Shown one piece after another: positions 57,244 through 64,000 of a stretch of DNA of 64,000 nucleotides (position 1 is the stretch's first letter; each line of letters starts with the position of its first letter). The notes beneath the pieces were generated by a model. The model ran no database searches. It was given only the letters and a program-made list of their open reading frames with translations, and was not told where the DNA came from. Made by a program: the position numbers and the translations under genes. The stretch lies in assembly GCA_963837815.1 (NCBI GenBank), contig CAWIOS010000013.1:124001-188000 (forward strand), in the 5' to 3' direction. Origin of the DNA: Fen-1273 sp963837815. GTDB taxonomy: Bacteria; Bacteroidota; Ignavibacteria; UBA10030; UBA6906.

Positions 57244-60174
57244 ATGAAAACTCAGGTGATGGCGGTAGTGTGCCTCGTATGCTCCTGTGTACAGGCGTTT
57301 GCCCAAAGGCCGGCGTCTGAATTTCCATATGTGTCCCCCCTTCCAGGATCCGTGCTTGTGTCATGCACGACGAATATCATCGTCCGGCGGCACACCCGCA
57401 CGGAAGGAAGCAGGCTCTCCGATCTCGAGCGCGCGGTGATCACCGGATCGCTGAGCGGCGTCCATGCCGCCGGATGCATACTCGCCGAGGAGGGTGCAAC
57501 CGCCATCTGGACCCCGACCGTTCCCTTCACTCCGGGGGAGAAAGTGACCGTGGTCCTCCCGGGGTGGTTTCACGACAGGTCATCGGCTCCGGGTTCCCCC
57601 TCGTCGTGGTCATTCGACGTCACGCCGGGGAACAGTGCATCGTCGGCACTTGCCGCCGTTGCGCACACCTCTCCGTCATCCGTTCCTCGTGCCTCGTCAG
57701 TTGCAGGGACACGGAGCAGGACGCCGGCAGCCGCCGGGTCGGCAGTGTGGTTTCGTCCTGACAGTGTTCCTTCCACCGTGCCGGCTCTTACGGTAGGCAC
57801 CGCGAACAACCCGGCCGCCGGTGCGCTCTTTCTCGCGGCCGCCAACACGGTCGCAGGCACCGACTACTACGCGGTGATTTATGATAACAACGGGACCCCC
57901 CTCGCGTGGAGGAACACAGCCCCGTTTTCCTGCGACGATTTCAAAGTGCAGCCCGACGGGTTCCTTTCGTATGGCGTTGTGGAATGGCTTGCAATCTCTG
58001 CGGGGGTTGCGAAAACGGTGCACTTCATTCTGGACAGCACGCTTGCTGTTGTGGATTCCTTCCAGTGCGGCAACGGTTACATCGCGGATCTCCATGAGTT
58101 CCGCCTGTTACCGAACGGCCATGCGATCATGCTGGCGTATGACCCCGAGGTGATCGATATGAGCCTGGTGGTTCCCGGGGGAAAACCGGACGCTGTTGTG
58201 TACGGGTCCATCATCCAGGAACTCGACGAACAAAAGAACGTGGTGTTCCAGTGGCGCAGCTGGGATTACATCCCGATCACGGACTGCTACGACGACCTGA
58301 CGTCGCCTGCACTCGATTACATCCATGTCAATTCCATTGACGTGGACGTGGACGGCAATTTCCTCGTCTCGTGCCGCGAAACCTCGACCGTTCTGAAAAT
58401 CGACCGCTCCACGGGTAACGTCATCTGGTATTTCGGGGGCAAACACAACCAATTCACGTTCACGGGGGAGCACGCCGCGAATGCCCCCACGTATTTTTCC
58501 TTCCAGCATGACGCCCGCCGCATCGCGAACGGGGATATTACGCTCATGGACAATGGAAACCAGCACGCCCCGCAGTACTCGCGCGCCGTGGAATACGCGG
58601 TCGATGAGACAGCCTTGACGGCGGCCCTCGTCTGGGAATACCGTCACACTCCCGATGTCTTTGATCCCGCTGCGGGTTCCGTCCAGAGACTCTCCAACGG
58701 GAATACGCTGATCGGCTGGGGGAACGCCAACCTGCTCGGGACCGGGAACGTTGCGCTGACCGAGGTCCGGCCCGATGGAGGGATTGCCCTTGAGATGTCG
58801 CTCCCGAAGGGAGTGTTCAGCTACCGGGCTCTGCGGTTTCCGTGGAAGACCGAACTCCCTTCCGCCTCCGTCAGCCTGCTTGACATGCATATCGGCGTAG
58901 CCTACGATTTTAACGCCCCCGGGGAGATCACGGGCGTGTCGATTTCCCTGGCGAGCGGTGATGCCCTGTACAGCCGGACGACGGCGACGGAATACGCTTA
59001 CGGGCCGCTGGCGCCGGCGTTCAACGGGACGGCACCGGCGCTCGCTCCCGTCAGGACCACCATAGTGCAGCAGGGTTTCAACGTATTCAGCGCGGTCGTT
59101 ACGTTCGACAGTTCCTATGTGAAGCTCCTCCCGTTTCCCGCACAGGCCGTGGTCTACGCCCGGGGGACAGAAGGAAGCGGCACGTTCCTCCCGCTGACGA
59201 CGGCATACGACGCCCTCAATCGCACGCTCTCGGTAAGCACGGCCTCGTTCGGCGAGTATGTTTTCGGGTGGCCGTGGGGTGATGCGCTCCCGGCATCACC
59301 CGCGCTTGTCGCGCCGCCCGCCGGCGGGTTTGTCAACCAGCGTGTGCCCGTGAGTCTCGCGTGGAGCGCCCGCGGGAGGGCTGCCGCGTTCAGGGTTCAG
59401 GCGGCCGGCGATTCGTCGTTTACCGCACCCCTTGTCAACGATTCGACCGTTTCTCCGGAATACGTGATCGCCTCCCCGGTTCACGATGCCGTGTACTACT
59501 GGAGGGTCCGGGCGATCGGTGATTCGGGTGCGGGGCCCTGGTCCGGTGTCTGGAAATTTACGACGCGCGCTCCTTTCATCGGGTTGACATTTCCCGCGGG
59601 AGGGGAGACGCTTGACTGGGACTCTTCATATGTCATCCGGTGGCGGACGAACCAGGCAGGCGCTGTGCGTGTGACACTTTCGAACGGGAGCGGCACGGTC
59701 ACAGCGATTGCGGATTCGGTTCAGAACACGGGGGCATTGCTCTGGATTGTCCCGGAGTATGTTGCGCCCGGAACGACGTACAGGCTGACGATAAGAAGCC
59801 TCGCGGACACGTCCGTCGCCGCGGTGGATACCATCCCGTTTGCCATAACCAACGTCGTCCTCTCTCTGGCTGCCGGTCAGGCTCCTCCGAAGACATTTGT
59901 CCTGAGCCAGAATTATCCGAATCCGTTCAATCCGGTCACACAAATCCAGTACGGGCTCCCCGGTCGCGCGGCTGTGGTCCTGGTTGTCTACAATACGCTC
60001 GGCCAGCAGGTCGCGACGCTCGTGGATGATACGGAGGAGCCGGGGTTCCACGAGGTACGGTTCGACGGATCGAACCTCGCGTCCGGGGTCTACTTTTACA
60101 GGTTGAGTGCGCGGACGTCCGGAGCAGTGCCTGGTGCATTCACGGAGACAAAGAAGCTGTTGCTCATTCGCTAA
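57244..60174 (+). CDS. arylsulfotransferase-like propeller protein with T9SS tail
   Basis: 976 residues, signal peptide ending near AFAQ. An Ig-like N-terminal part precedes an ASST-type propeller (~190-540): ADLHEFRLLPNGHAIMLAYD, DYIHVNSIDVDVDGNFLVSC, HNQFTFTGEH and FSFQHDARRIANGDITLMDN, the His-containing strands of the arylsulfotransferase family. Then a proline-rich linker, a fibronectin-like module (~690-770) and a surface-type Ig module. The type IX sorting domain closes it (SQNYPNPFNPVTQIQYGLP, KKLLLIR). Whether it still transfers sulfate or only binds is open. Confidence 0.85.
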   Translation: MKTQVMAVVCLVCSCVQAFAQRPASEFPYVSPLPGSVLVSCTTNIIVRRHTRTEGSRLSDLERAVITGSLSGVHAAGCILAEEGATAIWTPTVPFTPGEKVTVVLPGWFHDRSSAPGSPSSWSFDVTPGNSASSALAAVAHTSPSSVPRASSVAGTRSRTPAAAGSAVWFRPDSVPSTVPALTVGTANNPAAGALFLAAANTVAGTDYYAVIYDNNGTPLAWRNTAPFSCDDFKVQPDGFLSYGVVEWLAISAGVAKTVHFILDSTLAVVDSFQCGNGYIADLHEFRLLPNGHAIMLAYDPEVIDMSLVVPGGKPDAVVYGSIIQELDEQKNVVFQWRSWDYIPITDCYDDLTSPALDYIHVNSIDVDVDGNFLVSCRETSTVLKIDRSTGNVIWYFGGKHNQFTFTGEHAANAPTYFSFQHDARRIANGDITLMDNGNQHAPQYSRAVEYAVDETALTAALVWEYRHTPDVFDPAAGSVQRLSNGNTLIGWGNANLLGTGNVALTEVRPDGGIALEMSLPKGVFSYRALRFPWKTELPSASVSLLDMHIGVAYDFNAPGEITGVSISLASGDALYSRTTATEYAYGPLAPAFNGTAPALAPVRTTIVQQGFNVFSAVVTFDSSYVKLLPFPAQAVVYARGTEGSGTFLPLTTAYDALNRTLSVSTASFGEYVFGWPWGDALPASPALVAPPAGGFVNQRVPVSLAWSARGRAAAFRVQAAGDSSFTAPLVNDSTVSPEYVIASPVHDAVYYWRVRAIGDSGAGPWSGVWKFTTRAPFIGLTFPAGGETLDWDSSYVIRWRTNQAGAVRVTLSNGSGTVTAIADSVQNTGALLWIVPEYVAPGTTYRLTIRSLADTSVAAVDTIPFAITNVVLSLAAGQAPPKTFVLSQNYPNPFNPVTQIQYGLPGRAAVVLVVYNTLGQQVATLVDDTEEPGFHEVRFDGSNLASGVYFYRLSARTSGAVPGAFTETKKLLLIR

Positions 60175-60224
60175 TGCCGGCGATGAATTTCAGCCGGATC
60201 CAAACAACCAGAAGAGGGGGGCAC

Positions 60225-61310
60225 ATGAACCGATTCAGAAACTGCTTTCTAGCCGCATGCGCAGCCTCGGCGTTCACCCTGCAGGCGTTCGCGCAGGTCA
60301 CGGTCACCGGCGCCGACGTGACATCGGATTTTGCGGTCGGGAACGTCATGTCGAATCAGTATGATTCGACGGTAACTTCGCTCAACATCGGGAATCCCGG
60401 ATCGAGCTCGTGGGATTTCAGCGGCCTCCACAGGAGCAGCGGTGTCACGCTTACGAGCGTTGCGGTCCAGGGGACGCCGTTTGCATCCCACTTCCCCTCC
60501 GCCACATTCACCCTCCAGACGAATATTCTCTATCAGGGCATTCCGGCCGTCGCCTATATCTATTTCCAGCTCGGCACCAATTTGCTCGATCTCGGGCAGG
60601 CGGCGGGAGTGCAGAATGGAGCGGCGACGGTCGTTGCGACGAATACCCCCTCACAGGTGCTCTACGCTCTACCTTCGACATACGGGACGTCATGGACGGC
60701 GTCGTACCTCGACACCACGATCGTTTCACTGGACGGTGTCCCCATGACGGGGTCGGGTGTCAGGCATGCCGCCTCATTTGTTGTTGATGGATACGGCTCG
60801 ATGACGATACCCGGCGGGACGGTTCATCAGGCCCTCCGGATCAGGAAAGTCGACAGCACGTTCACAACCCCGGCCGGCATCGGTGCAAAAGTCGTGGGAT
60901 ACATCTATCTGGCAAAGGACGGGACGCTCGTCCAGATGAATGCAGCGAGCGCGGGGGCCCCCGACAGCGGAATAATCAGCATTGCTCCGCCCGTCTCCTG
61001 GCAATCCGCGGTTCCTACATCAATCGAAGCGGTTCCGTCTGTTCCACTGGCATATGCGCTCGGACAGAACTACCCAAATCCGTTCAACCCCTCGACCGAA
61101 ATTCCATACAGTCTGCCGGGGAATGTGCACGTGACGCTTGCTGTCTTCAACGTCCTGGGTCAGCAGGTCGCGACACTGGTTGATGAATATCAGGAAGCAG
61201 GCATACATACGGCGCGGTTCGACGGGAGCTCATTATCCAGCGGGCTCTATTTCTACCGGCTCCAGGCGGGGAATTTTCTGCAGACAAGGCGGTTGACTTT
61301 GATCCGATAG
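60225..61310 (+). CDS. secreted T9SS cargo of unknown function
   Basis: 361 residues. The start at ATG 60225 is fixed by AGAGGGGGG and a normal signal peptide (FRNCFLAACAASAFTLQAFA). The mature part (VTVTGADVTSDFAVGNVMSN, SSWDFSGLHRSSGVTLTSVA) resembles no family I know; the pattern recurs in T9SS cargo of this lineage. A type IX sorting domain ends it (GQNYPNPFNPSTEIPYSLP, RRLTLIR). It follows the arylsulfotransferase-like gene by 50 bases and is probably co-transcribed. Confidence 0.8.
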   Translation: MNRFRNCFLAACAASAFTLQAFAQVTVTGADVTSDFAVGNVMSNQYDSTVTSLNIGNPGSSSWDFSGLHRSSGVTLTSVAVQGTPFASHFPSATFTLQTNILYQGIPAVAYIYFQLGTNLLDLGQAAGVQNGAATVVATNTPSQVLYALPSTYGTSWTASYLDTTIVSLDGVPMTGSGVRHAASFVVDGYGSMTIPGGTVHQALRIRKVDSTFTTPAGIGAKVVGYIYLAKDGTLVQMNAASAGAPDSGIISIAPPVSWQSAVPTSIEAVPSVPLAYALGQNYPNPFNPSTEIPYSLPGNVHVTLAVFNVLGQQVATLVDEYQEAGIHTARFDGSSLSSGLYFYRLQAGNFLQTRRLTLIR

Positions 61311-61320
61311 CGCCATTTGT

Positions 61321-61364
61321 CCCCCCGTGGGAGAGGGTCGCGGTGGATGATCCATCACGGGGGG
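61321..61364 (+). terminator. GC-rich hairpin after the T9SS operon
   Basis: CCCCCCGTG (61321-61329) pairs with CACGGGGGG (61356-61364). The loop is 26 bases and no T run follows. Likely the 3' end of the 57244-61310 transcript. Confidence 0.45.
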
Positions 61365-61551
61365 GACGCCGCGCGCTTTGTATCGTATTCGGCAGGAGCG
61401 GGTCCGGGGGTCGATGGATTTGACACTCGACCTCTCGCTCACAGGCTTCCACCCGCCATAACCAACGGAGTCTGGCAATGGAAGCGTGCCGCGAAGTAGC
61501 CCGCGTGGTGCGAATGTGAGATAAATGTAACCTTTGTGAGTGCAAGCCGGG

Positions 61552-61581
61552 TTGACATTCTCCCGAATTATAATATTTTTC
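61552..61581 (+). promoter_or_regulatory. Bacteroidota-type promoter
   Basis: TTG at 61552, 19 bases, then TATTTTTC at 61574-61581: correct spacing and five of six -7 positions. It serves the outer-membrane barrel gene, about 110 bases downstream. Confidence 0.6.
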
Positions 61582-61689
61582 ACACCAGACGTACAACAGG
61601 TCAATCCTCCCACACTGAAGCGTCGCCCCGGGTCCGACTGATACGATAGATTGCCTGACGCTTACTGTCGGTTAACCAGGCGCACGCCC

Positions 61690-63402
61690 ATGCCCGCCAC
61701 GCGAAAGAACTCACGCAACAGGCTCCCGCAGTCTTGTGCCGTCGCAGGTCTGCTTGTGTTCGCTCCACTCGCCGCGCATTCTGTTCTGCAGGTTGCCGAT
61801 ACGTCCGGGTACGTCGTCGGGAGGATATTTATCGAGCAGCGCCCGGTGTTCGACGAAGAGGATTCCACGATCATCGGCGGGGTCGAGAAACTCTCGCGGC
61901 CGCTGAGCCAGCTCGGCCAGACTGCCCGAAAGGTGGCAAACGACGTCCACGTCCAGACACAGGAGGATGTCATCCGGAGGGAGCTGCTCGTGAAGGAGGG
62001 GGACACGTACGATCAGAAACTCGTGGATGAATCCGCGCGGCATCTCCGGGCGCTCAGGATCATCGGCGATGTCAGCATAAGGTCTGATACGCTTCCCGAC
62101 CACACGATTGACCTGACGGTCCGCACGCACGACAGGTGGACGCTCAACCCTTCGATGTCGGCGCAGGTGGGAGGGGGAGTGAGCGGTTTCGGGGTCGGTG
62201 TACGAGAGGATAATCTCCTCGGTACCGGTCAGAAAGCGCAGGTCGGCTACAATCGACTTTCGGACAGGGTCCATCCCGACGGCGGCCAGGCTGCGTTCAT
62301 GGAACCGCGGCTTTTCGGAAGCTGGTGGAGCACATCCGCGCAACTCAGCAAGGCCGATGAATTGAGCCAGGCCTCGCTCGATCTCTCTCGTCCGTTTTTC
62401 GCAGACGCCGCGGACTGGGCGGCCCGGGGCTATGCGGGAGTGGGCCGCGTGAGGATACGGCAGTACCAGGACGGGAATGTCCTTGCAGACGGCTATTTGA
62501 ATCAGCAGAACGAGATCTTCTGGTTCGCCTCTTCCTTGGGCGACGACACGAAACTCCAGATCGCCGGATCGTATTACAGGATGAGATCCACGGCGGACTC
62601 GATGAGCGTACGCCCGTTCGATAACGTTGACCTTATCATCGCCTCCGTAAACCTGCTCGGGCGCCAGTACACGAAGGGACGGTATATCGAAAATTTCGGG
62701 AGGGTGGAAGACGTGCCCCTCGGATACGAGGTGGGAGTCTCCGCCGGGAGGAACCTGCATTTTTCGGACGCGGGGTCCGTGGACTATTTCCTGCGCGTAT
62801 TCGCCCAGGCGGCCGGCGACCTGGGAAGCGGGCTTTCCGGGAACTACAGGGCTTCGCTCAGTTCGTACATGATCGGCAACGTCCCCGATGAAATGACGGT
62901 CTCCGCGAGCGCGATCCACTACTGGCATATACTGCAGGATCAGACTCTTCTCGGAAGGGTCGCCACCACGATCGGATCGCACTGGGCGCCGACGAGTCAG
63001 CTTTCGCTCGGTTCGTTCACGGGTCTCCGGGGATACAACACCTACGAGTTCGAGGGGGAGAGGATGCTTGTCATCAACCTCGAGCACCGGGTCTTCTCGC
63101 TCCTGAACGTCTGGTTCTTCAAGCTCGGGACATCGTACTTCTTCGACTCCGGGGTGGTCTGGCACGAGGGGGAAGGGTTCGGCGGCCAGAAATTTCACTC
63201 GTCGGCAGGCGTGGGTCTCCAGATCGAGAGCGGGAAGAATCTGGGAAACGGGATCTTCAGATTGGACTTCGCCTACAACATGGACCAGCGACGTGTTGCG
63301 CTTGTCTTTTCCACCGACCAGATATTCCGTGCGTTCTCCGGAATGGAGTTCATCCCGCCGGTCCCCGGCGCGGAACAGGATCAGAGACCGGGAAGACAAT
63401 GA
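61690..63402 (+). CDS. BamA/TamA-like outer-membrane beta-barrel protein
   Basis: 570 residues from ATG 61690; an upstream TTG is less likely. A weak signal peptide precedes a POTRA-like part (~60-155) with DVIRRELLVKEGDTYDQKLV and DESARHLRALRIIGDVSIRS. The barrel follows (~170-560), with alternating aromatics and the strand WSTSAQLSKADEL, ending in a surface-antigen type region (RGYNTYEFEGERMLVINLEH). It belongs to the Omp85 superfamily, and no partner gene is near to tell which role (assembly, secretion or lipid). The last residues are not a canonical barrel end. Confidence 0.8.
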   Translation: MPATRKNSRNRLPQSCAVAGLLVFAPLAAHSVLQVADTSGYVVGRIFIEQRPVFDEEDSTIIGGVEKLSRPLSQLGQTARKVANDVHVQTQEDVIRRELLVKEGDTYDQKLVDESARHLRALRIIGDVSIRSDTLPDHTIDLTVRTHDRWTLNPSMSAQVGGGVSGFGVGVREDNLLGTGQKAQVGYNRLSDRVHPDGGQAAFMEPRLFGSWWSTSAQLSKADELSQASLDLSRPFFADAADWAARGYAGVGRVRIRQYQDGNVLADGYLNQQNEIFWFASSLGDDTKLQIAGSYYRMRSTADSMSVRPFDNVDLIIASVNLLGRQYTKGRYIENFGRVEDVPLGYEVGVSAGRNLHFSDAGSVDYFLRVFAQAAGDLGSGLSGNYRASLSSYMIGNVPDEMTVSASAIHYWHILQDQTLLGRVATTIGSHWAPTSQLSLGSFTGLRGYNTYEFEGERMLVINLEHRVFSLLNVWFFKLGTSYFFDSGVVWHEGEGFGGQKFHSSAGVGLQIESGKNLGNGIFRLDFAYNMDQRRVALVFSTDQIFRAFSGMEFIPPVPGAEQDQRPGRQ

Positions 63403-63489
63403 TGAATTCCACCGGTGGAATTATGGGATGAAATCCTGTACGTTATTTTCGCCAAGCCCGTTGACCTGACACAAATACAGGAGCCCGGC

Positions 63490-64000
63490 ATGAAGAACTT
63501 CTGGCCACTTGTAATGATTCTGTGCACGCTCGGCATCGCGGCGGGGCGCGGACAGTCGACCATCAGCCCGACTGCACGCACGACGGCGGAAAACCCGCGC
63601 GATCGGCTCGCGTTCCTCGTCGGGAGCTTTACCACTGAAGTCCATATTCTCCCCGGCCGAATGATGAAGAAGGAATCCGTGGGGAAGGGGACCTCGGAGA
63701 TCACCTGGGCGCTCGATTCGATGTTCATTGTTGTCGATGAGCGGAGCGTAAACCCGGTGCTGGGCGCTTACAAGGGTTACGGACTTCTCGGATACGACCG
63801 GCATGACAGGGAGTACGTGCTCTCGATGTATAACAACTTCGGTGACCATCCCCAGTACCGGGGATCATTTGTCGGGGATACGCTTGTCCTCGGTGCGCGG
63901 ATTCCTGCGCCCGGCAAAGCGTTCGACCAGCAGGTGCGCTGGTACTCAGAAGGAGATGTCATCCATCTGGATGTGCTGAACGACACCGGGGAGGGATTCG
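63490..64000 (+). CDS. secreted DUF1579-like protein, cut by the window end
   Basis: ATG at 63490 opens a frame that runs to the end of the window (170 codons visible). It has a signal peptide (KNFWPLVMILCTLGIAAGRG) and then the DUF1579 pattern: LAFLVGSFTTEVHILPGRMM, SEITWALDSMFIVVDERS, YKGYGLLGYDRHDREYVLSM. Members are small exported calycin-like beta-barrels of unknown role. It starts 87 bases after the Omp85-like gene. Confidence 0.65.
   Translation, partial: MKNFWPLVMILCTLGIAAGRGQSTISPTARTTAENPRDRLAFLVGSFTTEVHILPGRMMKKESVGKGTSEITWALDSMFIVVDERSVNPVLGAYKGYGLLGYDRHDREYVLSMYNNFGDHPQYRGSFVGDTLVLGARIPAPGKAFDQQVRWYSEGDVIHLDVLNDTGEGF

Noticed and set aside
57696..58890. Several 90-260 codon minus-strand frames
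   Set aside because: Shadows within the arylsulfotransferase-like gene, with no start sites.
61711..63399. 562-codon open frame on the minus strand
   Set aside because: Exact antisense of the outer-membrane barrel gene in GC-rich DNA; no ribosome site, Arg/Pro/His-rich composition and no family resemblance.

Overview
The window most likely comes from an uncultured member of the Bacteroidota/Chlorobiota (FCB) lineage, probably an Ignavibacteria- or Kapabacteria-like heterotroph. Three things support this. Six intact secreted proteins, plus one orphan fragment, end in the type IX secretion (T9SS) C-terminal sorting domain with the 'QNYPNPFNPST' signature. Several promoters fit the Bacteroidota pattern TTG-N19/20-TAnnTTTG rather than the E. 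coli -35/-10. The gene content is rich in TonB-dependent and glycan-active secreted proteins. The DNA is moderately GC-rich. I see no rRNA, tRNA, CRISPR array or prophage. The placement is inferred from gene style only.

Layout. 0.4-5.6 kb: a T9SS BNR/Asp-box propeller protein, a small secreted protein, a hybrid ORF (signal peptide of a BNR-type protein fused to a VOC/PhnB-like domain) and a periplasmic beta-propeller. 5.7-13.4 kb: a glycan cluster with a GH2 beta-galactosidase-like enzyme and a GH92 alpha-mannosidase, separated by a reductase gene and two decayed genes. 13.7-20.9 kb: a mosaic of small genes, gene remnants and short dispersed repeats around a large Ser/Thr kinase-TolB-TPR receptor, then a DUF5674 gene pair and bacterioferritin. 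21-25.4 kb: a TonB-dependent receptor divergent from a DtxR/MntR-type regulator, with a clear palindromic operator between them. 25.6-32.5 kb: an esterase, a CoA-binding protein, a methyltransferase, a DUF362 protein with both Tat and T9SS signals, and an M1 peptidase.

33.7-45.3 kb looks like a redox/stress island. It holds a response-regulator/thioredoxin-reductase-like fusion divergent from a cNMP-binding-domain histidine kinase, then a beta-lactamase-fold hydrolase, a DUF169 protein, a fatty-acid desaturase, katG and a GH3 N-acetylhexosaminidase-like lipid/surface enzyme with a T9SS tail. 45.6-55 kb is a polysaccharide cluster: a tiny CcmD-like membrane protein, a 1117-aa GH18 + NodB deacetylase + GT2 synthase fusion, a GH2 exo-glucosaminidase/mannosidase-like enzyme with a CBM32-like domain, a GH130-like protein and an SGNH esterase lipoprotein. 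55.4-64 kb holds three T9SS cargo proteins (deacetylase-like, arylsulfotransferase-like, unknown), a BamA/TamA-like outer-membrane barrel and the start of a DUF1579-like secreted protein.

The most unusual signals are: a conserved ~80-bp promoter-plus-hairpin leader in front of three unrelated secreted-protein genes, one copy of which ends in a textbook terminator; the three-domain glycan synthase with its tiny neighbour, which has a paralogue elsewhere in the window; the redox-like response regulator that lacks the thioredoxin-reductase CxxC; and a short repeat family that sits at the ends of broken genes.
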